Of a stretch of DNA of 64,000 nt, positions 1-12,539 are shown one piece after another; position 1 is the first letter of the stretch; every line of letters begins with the position of its first letter. Origin of the DNA: Prosapia bicincta (Eukaryota; Arthropoda; Insecta; Hemiptera; Cercopidae); the NCBI GenBank assembly GCA_036971475.1, contig JBAIZL010000002.1:53580729-53644728 (forward strand), read 5' to 3'. Under the pieces are notes generated by a model. It searched no databases. It was not told the origin of the DNA and saw nothing but the letters and a program-made list of their open reading frames with translations. Position numbers and translations under genes: made by a program.

Positions 1-900
1 ATGCGTGTGCATATGTTATAGTAGATATCCTTTTATAGAAGTTGAATAATTACATTGTGCACATTTTTTAAGGTTTTTTACCAGAATGGGTACGTAATTA
101 CATTGCAAACATTTGTAGCGTTTTTCTCTGGAATGGAGGCGCATATGAGTTTAGAAGTTCCCTGTAAGATTAACTAAATAGCATCAATAATATTATTTGT
201 ATGGTTTATCTCGAGAATGGTTGCACATATGAATTTTCAGGTTTCCTGATCGAGTAGCTTAATAATTACAATGCAAACATTTGTATGGTTTATCTTCAGA
301 ATTCGAATGCATATGAGTTTTAAGGTTCACTGATAGAGAAGCAGAATAATTACACTGTGAATATTTGTAAGGTTTTTTGCCAGTGTGGGTAGGCATATGG
401 TATATAAGATTTACTTTTAATGAAGATGAATAATTACCCTGTGAACATTTGTAAGGGTTTTCTCCAGAATGTGTCTACATATGACATGTAATACCTAATT
501 TTGTTGAACTTGAATAATTACACTGTGAACATTTGTAAGGTGTATTTTCAGAATGGGTATTCATATGAGTTTTAATGTTCTCTGATAGAGAAGATGAATA
601 ATTACACTGTAAACATTTGTAAGGCTCTTCTCTAGAATGGGTACGCATATGATTTATAAGATTTATCTTTACTGATGTTGAATAATTACACTGTGAATAT
701 TTGTAAGGTTTTACTCTTGAATGGGTAGGCATATGAGATATAAGGGCCTTTGATTGAGTAGCTGAATAATTTTATTGCAAACATTTGTAAGGTTTCTCTT
801 CGGAATCGGTAGGGACATGATATATATGACTTCCTTTTACAGAATCTGAATAATTACAATGTGAACATTTGTATAATGCTTGTATCTGAGTGATGTATGT
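1..900 (-). pseudogene. C2H2 zinc-finger array, decayed, cut by window edge
   Basis: About eleven 84-bp (28-codon) units read on the minus strand as tandem C2H2 zinc fingers with linkers such as HSREEPYKC and the recurring core CSQCNYS followed by H-x3-H-type ends (for example HMRTHS). The family normally binds DNA, usually as a transcription regulator. The array is broken: the second finger has TAA in place of its second Cys codon (near 774), a TAG follows the HM of the fifth finger (near 475), the sixth has Cys to Gly (CSQG, near 433), two fingers have Tyr for the first Cys (KYSQC), and units below 300 carry more stops. Fingers continue off the left end. The reading frame runs upstream to about 1005 in sequence with no finger similarity, probably intron. 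A functional gene elsewhere is the likely source; whether this is a dead paralog or the decayed end of a larger gene cannot be told here. Confidence 0.85.
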
Positions 901-1005
901 TTTATAGCTGACTAGCTCACAGGCGACACACTCAATTGTAGACTTACATATGGTTTTATAAATATATGTTTTTTTTGGTGGATTATAGTTACATGTTATT
1001 TCCAT

Positions 1006-1795
1006 TCCCCTTACATGTGTTGCAAAACATTAATGCTTTGTCAGAGTCTGGGTATTTTTTTTAAAGCTTGTTTGTTATTCCAATTCTACTTTATTCCTAA
1101 CAGATGTTTCACAACACATGTGATCTGAAAATTGAGAAATATATAATTTATTTCAAATATTTCATATAATACATAATATAAATATAAATACATAATGCTT
1201 TTTGTGTATTATAACGTGGCAGTGATGAGAATTGTTGCTCTAGGCACTAACAGATGTTGCCATGGTAACGGTCTAGCAAGAACAGAAAGAATAAGTGTAC
1301 GAAAGAACTGATGGGTTCAAACACATGCCTAGACTGATTGGACTTTTATAAAAATGTATTTGGGCCTTTCATACCAAACAGAAAATATAAAGTTTGATTG
1401 ACACACTGAAAAACTGACCACTTACATTTTAATAAAACTGGTATTTAATGATAAACTAATTAGGTTAGAAAGAAATGAAAATGACATTAGCAGTATGTCA
1501 CATACAGCACGTATCATTCTGACGCTATCACTTTTAATTCCTTCGTTTCTCTTATGAACAAACAAAATTCTTCAACACTTCACGAATATTTTCAGTTAGA
1601 TTATTGTGAAAGGTAAATGATAAGTAAACAAACATTACATGGGTATGAGCCTCTTTAATGAATTCTGGGTAATGGTAAACTAGTATAAACTGTTTAATCG
1701 TAAAATTGTCCTTAAAATAAATAATAAATATCAAGTGAGGTTAATTATGTTTCACCCTAATGTGGGTAGGACATTTAAATTAGCGTGTATGTCGG
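1006..1795. other. no gene seen
   Basis: AT-rich sequence with short open frames only. I saw no conserved motif, repeat or splice pattern worth calling. Confidence 0.5.
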
Positions 1796-1799
1796 TGTG

Positions 1800-2700
1800 T
1801 GTGTGTGTTGGGTGTTTTTTTAGGTATTTTTCGTTGCTGGATTTAGGGTTTTTTTTTTTGGGTAATGTGTTCTTCGAAGCGAGTACAGAATGACCTACCA
1901 GTTTAGCCAATGTAATAGCTGGAACAATCGTTCAAGTTAATTTGTAAATATCTGAGAGTCAGTATTTGTCAGTTTCTTTTTGAAAAGGTTGTATGTACTG
2001 TCTTAAAGTGTTTGTTGTTTCGTATGATATTTGGTAATGGAGTTTTTTGAATGTGTGTTTTTGCTGTGGTAGGTGAGAGATATGTATTTGATGTTTTTTG
2101 TGTGGTTTGTCTGCGTGGCCGTTTGATGGTATTTATGTTTAATTTTCCTGAGTATGTTGTCTATGAGTGTGTGTTGGTAGCCGTTTTGTTGAGCGATGTA
2201 TTATATGGTATTACGTTCTGCATCGTAATCTTTCTATAGCATTGGTGTATTGATTAGGCGGCGTAACATATGATTAAATGCAGCGTGTTTCTGTTGTGTG
2301 GGGTGACTAGATGTATTAAGGTTGACAATATCGGTAGTTGTTGGTTTTCTGTACATTTTGAAATTATGTCGGGTGTTATGTTTGGTGGTGGTAAGGTCTA
2401 AAAAGTTTATTTTATTGTTTTCTTCTAATTCGAGGGTAAATTTGAGGTTTTGGTGTATGGTAATGTATTAATGTAAATGTGTAGTTGTTTGATTTACCAA
2501 CGTTGCCGTTGTATAATATTAAAATGTCATCTACAGGCCGTCTATCTGTGACTAGAATTTGTGTTGGTATGTGAAGTAGTTTTGTGATGTGATGTGTTTG
2601 GTGAGTGTGATTATTTCATGTGTGAGTTTATGTGGAGTGTTGTGTGCTGTGAGCTTATTTTGTAGTATGTGGAGTGTGTCTTTCATATTCTAGATAGTTC
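1800..2700 (-). pseudogene. Penelope-like retroelement relic (RT end plus GIY-YIG)
   Basis: Read on the minus strand from about 2700 down, this is the C-terminal half of a PLE polyprotein. A reverse-transcriptase catalytic box survives as PVDDILILYN (near 2519-2545; the usual YVDD with Y lost). It is followed by the PLE-typical stretch INFLDLTTTK, then MYRKPTTTDI and a QKHAAFNHMLRRLINTP-like helix (about 2240-2430). The endonuclease remains as YYIG-TGRSFCTRFEEH at 1866-1918. Several stops and frameshifts interrupt it and the part before the RT palm is gone or unrecognisable. It differs from the PLEs at 5.4 kb and 48 kb, so it is a separate lineage or a much older copy. The assignment rests on the order RT C-motif, FLDL, YRKPT, GIY-YIG, which is diagnostic of PLEs. 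Confidence 0.75.
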
Positions 2701-5014
2701 TTTATTAATTTGTATTCCAACATAAATGTGTAATAATTGCATTAAAAATAATATTGAATATATTGAAGTAGCTACGTGAAATATGAGAGAGAATATGAAA
2801 ATATGGAAACTCTTCCAGAGAGTATGCGATATAGAGTCACAACCAAAAATGAGGACTAAGGTGGTATCCTAGGAATTATTCGATACACATAACCCATATC
2901 TTAGATTTTGACCAACAGAACATCATACCTGCAAGAAGAATTGATAAATAGCTAGGCCTATCCTATATCACTTTAAGGTGGGTATTGCTGGATAACTGTT
3001 TTATCATATAGGCAAACAATCTAGTATCTTCCACAATATTAAAATATTAGCCATTTAAAAAGAGAACCTGATAAGATTCGTAAATAATTCGATAATTTAT
3101 CAGTTCAATTAAATTGTTTACGGAATATCAAGTAATTATTTGTTTAGTGGAAGAAGCCTGTCAGTAAATATAATATGATTTTTTATTGTAATTTGTAAAT
3201 ATTAGTTAAATTACATGAAATCAAAGTAACCATTTGTGTTTACTATAATTGATAAGTAGAACATAGGTATACATATATAATTTTAGCTGTATAACGTTAT
3301 ACCGGTATTGTACCTAAGACTTTGCTTCATATCAAGGAAGTGCTTTTTATCAAAATATCTTTGTTTGTTTTCAATTTTCCACCCAGTCGCTTCCGTGACT
3401 GATTTCGTACCACACAAGAAAAATATTGTCATTGTAGAAAGTAGAAACCTTTTATTTTTCCTATTTCGCACAGTTTACGTGAATGCCTGTTGGTGTATAT
3501 ATAAGCTCAAAGGTATGTATACATATATACAGGTATATGATACAATTATTCTGCAACAAGTGGGACGTAAATTAGGAAAGATTCCACGTAAATAAGACCT
3601 CCCTGAAAGTGCTATAGATGACTCTTAATGAATAAAGTGGAAATTGTTTGCAACCGCTGCTATTAGACGATTATGTTTTAGTAAATGAAAGGGAATTATA
3701 GACAATTCATAGATCTCTTTTCTTGTTATGACCAAAGTCAGACTGAAGAACGTCTAAAGCGACCTTTGCACCCAAATCAGAAAGCTGTTTTCGAAAGAGT
3801 CGGACAACACTTTTACTAATCAGAATTATGTAATAAATGTGACGAAGCACAACCACTGTTCTAAGAGAATCTTTTTGCTGACAATACTGGTTAATAAAAC
3901 TCTAACAATTGAAAAATGTGTTCTGAAAATGTGAGCTGCAAAATGTAGAAAATGGGCTTGGAGAAAGTTCGAGTGCAATTGAAGAGGATGGTGAGGAATT
4001 ACTTGTTTTAGAATAGTCTCGTCCAGATCGTCTAGAGCAGCAAGTGTCTACAACCTAAGTGTCACATGTTAAATAAAAACAATTAAAAGCAATTTGTGGT
4101 GTGGTGGGTTACTACGCACTACAGATGATTGATCCAGTGACTTTAACGGATCGATGATTTTAGTGATAGTGCCAGGATTGGATCACTGACTTTTACCGGT
4201 GACAAGGGATACTTAGAGAGCTCCGCATGTGCCAATAACAGGCAAGCATATTACAATGGCGACGAAAGACAGTGCCAGTGATAATATTATTAGAAAGTTA
4301 CTGGAACACATACGCGGGGGGCATAACATCTATAATCTTATATGAAACTAAATGTAAATGAGTAGACGTAAGTATAAAGTACATTGTAATATAAATGTAG
4401 ACGTCGATTTAAATAAGTAGAGCCAGTGTCAGAGCCAAATCAATTAATGACAACCGCGTTAAAATATTAGTAACTTTCCAGCTAGTGACGTTTTGCCCAA
4501 TCAGAGGCAACCCACTCCCTCTTCAGTCAACGATACTGCATACTGATCGGCGCAGTGAGACGGAGTGGTGACAGCAGTCAAATTCCTGTCAGTCAGTAAA
4601 GTCTTTGGTTCTTCGAAAGTCCTCCGGGCGCGGACGGTCAATAGTTTTGAGTCACACTCTGTGAGTCTCCGATTGATCAATTGTTACTGGAACTTTTATT
4701 TTCCATATTTTGTTACTGTAACCGCCAGAGACAAGTGAATCTCTACTACGCACATCTAAGCTGATTGACGTTGATAAAGTACCGTCGATACTGTCAGTCG
4801 AGGAATGACAGATAGGTCAGGTATTGTGTTACGGACATGATATAGTGGAAAATCCGTTAAAGTGGTAACTTCAATACACTTTCCTGCAGAACACCAACCG
4901 ACATGGGAATAATACAAATACAGCATCATTAATGGTACCTCGTATAATCTCATGACGTGTTATAAGACATCTTGGACACACAATAAAATGAGAAACATAC
5001 ATTGAGCTAAAAGA
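2701..5014. other. mostly empty; one GC-richer LTR-like patch
   Basis: No supported gene. A 30-codon open frame starts ATGGCGACGAAAGAC at 4257 and ends at 4346. The region 4440-4740 is richer in GC than its surroundings and has short direct repeats of the gatc/gtgac type, so it could be a decayed LTR or 5' leader. I could not find a second LTR copy, primer site or coding region to go with it. Confidence 0.3.
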
Positions 5015-5068
5015 TATCACACACACACACACTCAAAGATACACACATATAATTACATACACACACAT

Positions 5069-5133
<65 letters not shown>
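5015..5133. repeat. (CA)n then (TA)n microsatellite
   Basis: A short interrupted CA tract (5018-5066) passes into an uninterrupted (TA)n run of about 60 bp ending at 5133, directly against the foldback element that starts at 5139. Confidence 0.95.
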
Positions 5134-5136
<3 letters not shown>

Positions 5137-5138
5137 TT

Positions 5139-5328
5139 CGCAATATGTATTCTTGTGTATTAATAAAGAACTAAGTCAAAATACAAATACAAGAATTATA
5201 ATTGAAGAATTATAATTATATTAAAATTATAATTATATTGAATTATAAAAGAATTGTAAATTCAATTATAATTCTTGTATTTGTATTTTGACTTGGTTCT
5301 TTATTAATACACAAGAATACATATTGCG
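5139..5328. repeat. foldback element, copy 1
   Basis: A palindrome with arms of about 68 bp. The left arm starts cgcaatatgtattcttgtg and the right arm ends with its reverse complement at 5328. The arms share the words aataaagaac, aaatacaaatacaag and attataattga with copies at 18932 and 35115. The centre differs: it is a short AT palindrome and lacks the gttggctaacagtaccaac block seen in the other two copies. It sits between a (TA)n run at its left and another at 5333-5356. A PLE coding remnant begins immediately to the right, so this may be a relic of that element's terminal repeats. Confidence 0.85.
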
Positions 5329-5359
5329 ATATTTATATATATATATATATATATAATAG

Positions 5360-6930
5360 CCAAAACAACCCTTACCAGTACACAATAGACAATCCAAAGC
5401 CCCCCAAAATGAACGCCCTCCTCAAAATACATAAAATCAACAATCCCATAAGACCCCTAATAAATTTTAAAAATACACCTGCCTATAAAATATCACAAAT
5501 AATCGCCAATAACCTAATACACGAACATAAATTGGAAAATAAATACACCATAAAAAATTAAATTAAATTAACGGAAATACTAAGAACAATAAACATAACC
5601 AGAAACACCAAATTTATATAATTTGATATCACAAACATGTACGCCAATATACCAATAAACGAAACCATCCAAATAATAAAAAAAACAAATTAACTGACCT
5701 TAAAACATACCCCAAATACACAAACCAAATCACAAAATTCCTAAAGACCATACTAAAACAAAACTAATTAATATTTAATAATAAGATATATAAACAAATA
5801 GATGGCTTAGCAATGGGATCACCACTCTCAAGTATAATATCAGAAATTTACTTCAAGAAACTTGACGAATTAATCACACAAACCATAAAAACACACGACC
5901 CCAACGGACATTGGATACGATATGTTGACGATGGATTACATATCTCACAAAATAAAGCAATAAATAATAATATCATCCTAAATGAAATCAACAACTTACA
6001 CCTTACATAAAATTCGCTATGGAGGAAGAAATAAACAACAAAATAAACTATCTAGACCTAACAATAACCAGAAATACAAGTAACATTGAATACTGAATTT
6101 ATAGGAAACCCACACAAACCATTAATACAATACCAAACCACTCCAACCATCCTCCACAACATAAAATGGCGGTTTACTACTCACTCTTATACAGAATGCT
6201 AAAACTGTCTCTACATAATGAAAAAAGCAAAGAAAAACAAATAATATATCAAATCGCCCAAAAAATGGATACAATAAAAAAACTATAGATAAATTACAAT
6301 TTAAAATATTAAATAAATTAGAACAACCTAAAATCGAACCACAAACAACAACAAAAACGGGCCACATTCACATATACAGGGTACAACATAAAAGGAATAA
6401 CCAAAACACTAAAAAATAATATTATTAACATAGCTTACAATAACACAGGAAACATAATCAATAAAATAAACCAACCAGAATAAATATGTCCCACACTTAA
6501 TAATGGAATATGCAAAATCGAATGCCCAGACTGTAATAAAATGTACATAGGCCAAACAAAAAAGAAATCAAAAGACAGATATCAAGAACACCTCAATGCA
6601 TACATCAAACCTGAAATTTATAACTCAAACTTAGCTATACACCCCATCAAAAAACACACATTCCCCATATTAAAAAAGGTATACCTAATAAAAAAAAGTA
6701 CCAAAAGGCCTCAAAATGGCAATCTGGGGACAACTAAAAATTATAAACATAAAAATAATATCATTAACGAAAAAATACAAATAAAATCAAAAATCGATAA
6801 ATTATCCAATCTAATAGACAAAATTAATCCCGATCATATATTTTACTATAGTAACTTTACCATTCCTTACTCTTTCTCTATAGTTGTTTATAGTTTATAT
6901 TACGTTGCTATAAAATTTAATTTTATTTAA
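5360..6930 (+). pseudogene. Penelope-like retroelement, degenerate (RT plus GIY-YIG)
   Basis: The plus strand encodes a decayed PLE polyprotein. In order: the fingers motif MNALLKIHKINNPIRPL (5408 on), palm motif A FDITNMYANIPI (about 5620-5660), motif B GLAMGSPLSSIISEIYF (5804 on), motif C RYVDDGLHI (5917 on), a NYLDLTITRN box (about 6040) and YRKPTQT (about 6100). Then comes the endonuclease CKIECPDCNKMYIGQTKK at 6511-6565, including the paired cysteines before MYIG that mark PLE-type GIY-YIG domains. At least six stops or frameshifts separate these blocks. The longest intact pieces are 5813-6010 and 6541-6930. Strong A bias on the sense strand. The N-terminal region is missing. Confidence 0.85.
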
Positions 6931-7636
6931 ACTTCGATAATCACCTTATGTATACTTTTTTATACTTTTGCTATTCGTCCTTCTCTTAGTTCTTAGTTGC
7001 CTATCGGAGATAAGTGACTTTACGCAGCTAAAATAATAAACCTCAAGAAAAGATATCATACAAAAGTATTAATAATGTAGAAATTACCATCCGCAATATA
7101 GATATAGGATAGTACTCGAATAATATTTTTCAACATATAAAATTTGTTAACATAAATTTTATGGTTTATTGATTATTTAATTTCATATTTTTGACCTAGC
7201 AGTGTATTTTATGGTACTGCACTAAGCAATTTGTAATAGTTAAATTGTATGAAAGATAAGTTGAAAGAAGGTTACATCACAGGTTGTTTCCTTTGTGTTC
7301 TGAAATGTTTAATGATACATTAAAAACGCATTATGCTCGACATTGCACGCAAGGGACGAGGAAAAGCGACTTTTTCTTGTATCTCTTTCGAAATGATCCT
7401 ACTATGAATGGAATATTGTGCTGCAAAAGGCGAAAGGATGACAACCTATATTAATTGAAATGACATTAATTTTTCCCAATTGACAAGTGACGTAAATACA
7501 TACGATAATAGTAAATACGATATGCTTTTGAAATACAAATAAATAAGTTAAACTTTCTAAAGTTTTAATGAAAAACATTATAATTTACTTGTTAATTAAT
7601 TTTTAGTATCATACATGTAATATCAACTTATTATGT
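6931..7636. other. no gene seen
   Basis: AT-rich spacer between the PLE relic and the 3' tail of the LOA-like element. No motif or repeat stands out. Confidence 0.5.
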
Positions 7637-7734
7637 AGAGTATTATTATTACTAAAACTGGGAGGGACCTTATCTGTGTAGAGCACTTAGCTGCAGCCTT
7701 TGCACTCTCTTCCCATGCCTTCCACAGGACTAGC

Positions 7735-8660
7735 TTAGTGGATACCTACCTCTTTGCAGAAATCAAGTACCCACCTGATGCTAAATCTTCTGATATCCTC
7801 TGGTGTACATACCTGCCATCCAAACCACTTTCTCCTTGAAGCTTCCAAAGCAGGGCACTCACAGAGTACGTGGATTTGGCTTTCCTCTTGGTCCTCGTCG
7901 CATCTCTTGCAAACAGGGGATCTAGATTTTCCAATTCTTTATTAGAACCCCCTCACATTCCCATGGCCTATGACCAGTTCTACAGTAGCTCTGAGTTGAT
8001 GTCTACTTAAGGAGAGTAGTTCTTTGCCCATCTCCTGAGTAACCCCACAGTACCTTAGATTTGTTACACCCCAAGGTTGCATTCCATTCTCCCCTGCACA
8101 ACCTGTTTATATGTGCCGTGACCCTCTTGCGCCCCTCCTAAGGCGGGATGCCCACTGCCCTCAGCAACGGTCCTAGAGTTATACACCCTTGCTTTGCTAA
8201 GGCGTCACCTATCTTATTCCCTATCCAGCCAGAATGTCCTGGAATCGAGATTAGGTTAAGTGAATTATGCTTAATCAGCTCTGCTAGAGGAGCTATAGTC
8301 TCAGCCACCAGCCTAGAGTTGGTACTAGCCTTACCTAAAGACTTCAGAGCTGCCTGACTGTCCGAGCAAATCCAGATGGTCTTGCCCCTCCTGCCAGACC
8401 CTATTATTTCCTCAGCACATAGTTTGATGGCGAGCATTTCCCCCTGGAAGACAGAGTTGTAGTCCTCCAGGCGATGACAAAATCTGTCTTGGTGTCTCGA
8501 TCCACTAAATCCTGCTCCCACTCCTTCCTTCATCTTGGACCCATCTGTGAACCAGATTTCACCATGTCTGGGTCTATACTCTGCCCATTCCTCTCTTGCA
8601 GGAATATGGATTTTGTAGTTTCCTTTTTCCCTTTGGAAAAAGAACCTCTTATCCTGAGGT
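7735..8660 (-). pseudogene. LOA-like element: RNase H and C-terminal CCHC-like region
   Basis: The RNase H domain removes RNA from RNA-DNA hybrids during retrotransposition. It shows the Glu-bearing block YNSVFQGEMLAIKLCAEE, the Asp-bearing WICSDSQAALKSL, and the His-bearing ISIPGHSGWIGNKIGD; the usual AD near the end reads GD. The open piece is 8138-8533. After a frameshift the element's true C-terminus resumes in another frame as CKRCDEDQEESQIHVLCEC (about 7838-7894), a C-x2-C / H-x3-C zinc motif usual at the end of I/LOA-type ORF2 proteins, and stops with TAA at 7735-7737. A competing minus-strand frame at 7746-7934 is a shadow. Confidence 0.8.
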
Positions 8661-8722
8661 TCTATCCAGAGCTCCTTCAGTGAATCCCCAAAGAGCTGTT
8701 TATGACATTTGCTACTTGTATT

Positions 8723-9990
8723 TCACTGCCCGGTGCAACTTAGCCGGTAGGCAGTTTTCATTGCCTCCATCCTAATTCGAAAACTCAAGGATGGAAAACC
8801 CAACATAACCCTAATGGCCACATATAGTGTGCTTCTTCTTGTAGCTATTATGCCTCTAAGGAAGATCCCCTGCACGCAGTCTAGTTTTCTTTTAGTTGTT
8901 TCTTTCTGTGCCCTGTCCCACCAGACGATTGAGGCAAAGACCAACCTCGGTACTACAATGGTGGAATAAATCCAGTTCATCTGACGTGGACCCAAACACC
9001 ATCTCGTGCCTATTGCTCCTCTGCATTGCCAAAAGTAGCTATGGCTTTTTTGCACTTATCCTCCAAGTGCTCACGCCTGAGTAGCTTCCTATCCAGAATA
9101 ACTCCCAGGTATTTAGCGCTCTCAACGTAGCTTATTTTGATATTACCAACTTCCATCATCTCCAGCGATTTAGTTTTATATCGCCTAGTGAAGAAGAATG
9201 CCACAGATTTCTTTCCTTGAATGCATAGTGCATTCTCCCTGCACCACGCTTCTGTTACCTTGAGTGCCTCTTGAAGCAGGTCTTTCTTGAAGACCTCTAT
9301 AAATCGTCCATTAACAAGGACAGCTATATCATCCGCATATCCTACCACCTTGACATCCATTCCACTGAGCGTCCTTAGTAGTCCACTAAAAGGCTCCACA
9401 GCAGAGGGGATAACAATCCACCCTGCGGCAGCCCTCCGAGACCATCTCATTTATCGTGCATCCCATCCACGATGCAGTACTTAATCTTTTTTCCAAGGAA
9501 CTCATAATCCAATTTATAATTCCATCAGAAATCCCGTGATACATAGCTGCTCTCTTGATGGCCAGTCTAGAGGTACTATTAAAAGCCCCCTCCACATCTA
9601 GAAAAGCCCCAATACATATCCCCTTGTTGTTGATCTGACCCTCAATAAAGTCCACGACCGACAACAGCGCAGTCTCCACTGACCTACCAGTTCGGTAGGC
9701 GTGTTGGTGCTGATGAAGTGGATACTGCTTCAAATGTCCCTCCTTCAAATAGTGGTCCACCAGCTTTTCCAGTGTCTTTACCAAGAAAGATAAAAGGCTG
9801 ATAGGTCTGAAGTCCTTTACCTCTTTGTAACCTTTCCTCCCCGGTTTGGGGATAAAGCTAACTTTCGTTTTGACCCAAGGAAACACAGTCCCTGAGTATT
9901 CCTGTCAGTGGCCCTATTATTTCCTCAAAGCAATTTTGTAGTAGTGCTGGAGGAAGCCAGGCGCTTTAAAAGGCTTAAAAGACAGAATCG
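8723..9990 (-). pseudogene. LOA-like element: reverse transcriptase
   Basis: Non-LTR reverse transcriptase. Visible motifs in order: SFIPKPGRKG then FRPISLLSFLVKTLEKLV (about 9750-9860), HAYRTGRSVETAL (about 9660-9710), motif A GAFLDVEGAFNST (about 9585-9625), then a frameshift near 9440 in the QG/SPLL region, and motif C VVGYADDIAVLVNGRF (about 9300-9350). The thumb region AKYLGVILDRKL lies near 9090-9130, and a further frame change leads to the connection region 8723-9055. The catalytic DD pair is intact, but at least two frameshifts make the copy non-functional. Confidence 0.85.
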
Positions 9991-10279
9991 CCTCTGGCAC
10001 CTTTTGCGCTGAGATCACCTGCCCAGCAATATTCTAGTCCGCCCTTAGCCCAGTATAGTGGAGGTATCGAGAACCGTCCCCTACCGGTCCAATATCGGGA
10101 AAACTGTTCCTCATAAGCAGACGCAGAGTTTCCTCCGAGGTGTCAGTAAAGCTACCACCAGTCTTCTTGACAAACTTAAGCTCTCCCCTGGGTCCACCTG
10201 CTAACACCTTAAACAGTCTAGCAGTGTCACATAGTGTGCTTGTCTCTGAGCACCACTTTTCCCAAGAGGCACGTTTAAC

Positions 10280-11250
10280 CTATTTTACAAGATTTTTATA
10301 GAGACCCTGGCTGTCTTTATATGCCTGCCAGGTCTCAGCCGTTTTCTTCTTCTTTGTTCTATTAAAGAGCCTTCTGGTTTCTTTCCGTCTTGCCTCTAAC
10401 TCGCTGTTCCACTTAAGCTTACCACGCCTAGTGTTTATCTGCGAGAGAGGGCAATATTTTTCAAATGATGTGAAAATTGCAGTCCTGATGTAGGCCTCAG
10501 TATTTTCCAGTTCGTTTGATGTACCATACTTACCACGGACGTCTGACATCCGCCTCCTCACCGAGGACTTAAAACCTTCCCAGTTTGTCCTTCTCGGGTT
10601 CCTAAGCCACACCACATGGGGGACAACTCTCCTCATCGTAGCAGTGTTGATCCGGTGATCAGACACGGAGGTCTCATCCGAAACCTCCAAGTCATTCACC
10701 CACCCTTACCATCTGCCTATTACAGAAGGTGATATCTAGTACCTCCATTCTGTTTGAAGTGACAAATGTTGGCCCGGTACCTGTGTGTAAAACCACAAGG
10801 CTTTCTTCAATCAAGAAGGCGAGGAGCTCCTCACCTCGCTCATTTGTGTCTGTGCTGTCCCACACCTCATTATGAGCATTGGCATCACAGCCCACTACGA
10901 TTCCTATATTCCTCTCCCTGCAGTACCGAACTAACTTACGTAATTCTGCAGGGGGCGATTCTCTATTGTGGGCGCAGTAAGTGGAGGCCACGATGAACTC
11001 CCTGCTCACACTTACCCCGCTCTTACCTCGAATTCTAACCACAGCAAGGTCCCTGGTTGAGAATTCTTGAATCAGCGTGGCTTCTAGTCCACTGACTATC
11101 ACACATGTCTGTGCCCCTCATGTTCCCCACTTGCGTAGGTGCGCCCAGCTGCAGTCAGACCCCTTATACGGTTTCTGACCAGCCACGGTTCTTGCACCAG
11201 CGCAAGCGCTGGTAATGTGGGCCTCACATTTAAGCACCTGGTTAGGACAA
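10280..11250 (-). pseudogene. LOA-like element: AP-type endonuclease
   Basis: The endonuclease that nicks target DNA for target-primed reverse transcription. Key blocks: ILQNNMHYSKSA and LALVQEPWLV (catalytic Glu) near 11170-11285, STYCAHNRESPP near 10980, VGCDANAHNEVWDS (Asp/Asn pair) near 10880, VLDITFCNRQM near 10730, and the terminal SDHRINTA (Ser-Asp-His) near 10640. The frame changes near 11100 and at about 10695. It is followed by a basic linker (10280-10560) leading towards the RT; the linker frame is lost again near 10270. Confidence 0.82.
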
Positions 11251-12539
11251 CCGAGGCGCTTTTACTGTAGTGCATATTATTCTGCAGGATCATTGCATGA
11301 GGGTCAGCCATATCCAACTGACCCCTACGCATTCTCCTGATTCTCTCTCTCGCCCTTCTCTTCCGAGTCTTTAGATTTCCACTTAAAAGTGACCTCTGCA
11401 GCCCCAGGAAGGCTTTCCCATCTCTTACCTTAAGTTGCCTGGCCGATGCCTTATCCAATCCTAGACAGAGGAGGCTTACAGGTCCCCGCTCAATGCACTG
11501 TAGGATCTTCCACTTCGAAGTGTCAATTTCTGGGTTTTGCATCCCCATGAGCTTGACTAACTGAGTGGCCTCCCTTTTTGGTGGTGGTACGAGCACCGTC
11601 ACTTTCACCCTTTTGATCAGTTCATCAGGCAGGACTAGCTTTGCCTGAGTCCCGTCCTCGAGCTTATCTGACGGCACCACTTCTCTCAGCCATTTTACCG
11701 ATTCCTCCTCAGCACAAATAAATGCTGCGACTCCATCCCTTAAGTAGGTGTCTCTGAACCGCGGAACAAAACGTCAAATAGGAATGTCCAGAATCCGGTC
11801 TATGACGGTGCCTTTAAGGTGGTCGAACGCCGCCATCTCGATCCTCACGCCTACACTATACCCAAAGGTCACTAGGACGCTCGGTAGGTTGGCGTAGATC
11901 GACGAGAAAGATAGACCTCCCGACCCAACATCGACCCTTCCGGGACGACACTTCCGGTTTAGCACTAGCCTCCGTCAAACCCTTCTGCTGCCTGGACCGG
12001 TGTTTCCTCAGAGGGGGTGGTGGTGGTTCTCTGCCCTCCGTCTCTGCCTTCTTTCCTTCCTCATGGTAGGAAAGCCAGAGTGCTTTCCTCCTTTGTGCCC
12101 CACTCATTCCTCTAGTTGCCTTCGCAACTAGTTTTCCATCTGTCTCTACGGCGGCTGAAGTCAAATTTATTGGGACAGATTCGTCAGTAGGTTCTAAGCC
12201 CTGGCCAGTTAAGTTATTATTATTTTTTTTTTTTTTTTTGGTTCTACCATGTATGTTCCCAAGAGCAGCTAGGGAAATTAAGGTCCGCCGCCGCAAAGCA
12301 CCGCTTACGGCGGTAAGGCGACTTAAGTACTCAGGGGTGACGCCAGGTGCCCCTGAGGCTCCGTTAAAAACCCTCCTTACCCTGAGGGCCACGAATCTAC
12401 ATCGGCATGGATTGCATAAAAACTTCAAATCGGGGGTGTATGTGTCCATCCAGACCACCAACCTTGGTGTGGGGTGCTTCTTGGTTGTCGCCCGCAAGGG
12501 AAGGGCAGAGCGAGAGCCGGGCAGATAACAGCCTTTCAA
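11099..12539 (-). pseudogene. LOA-like element: ORF1 region with DUF4780-like domain
   Basis: Two overlapping open pieces. 11856-12539 is low in recognisable motifs, rich in Arg/Pro, with a run of Lys/Asn codons from a poly-A stretch at about 12220-12240 and a polyproline patch (EPPPPPLRKH). 11099-11680 contains a block resembling the DUF4780 domain of insect retrotransposon ORF1 proteins (VKVTVLVPPPKREATQLVKL, then TSKWKILQCIERGPVSLLCL), a basic stretch RKRRARERIRRMRRGQL, and then reads straight into the endonuclease start. ORF1 proteins normally bind the element RNA. Frames break near 11700 and 11860. Confidence 0.65.

Noticed and set aside
2051..2239. 62-codon plus-strand hydrophobic frame
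   Set aside because: Antisense to the PLE relic whose RT and GIY-YIG motifs read on the minus strand.
4440..4740. LTR
   Set aside because: GC-richer and promoter-like, but no partner LTR, primer site or polypurine tract found.
8148..8357. Plus-strand frames across 7.7-12.5 kb
   Set aside because: Shadows of the minus-strand LOA-like element, which has ordered EN-RT-RNase H motifs.
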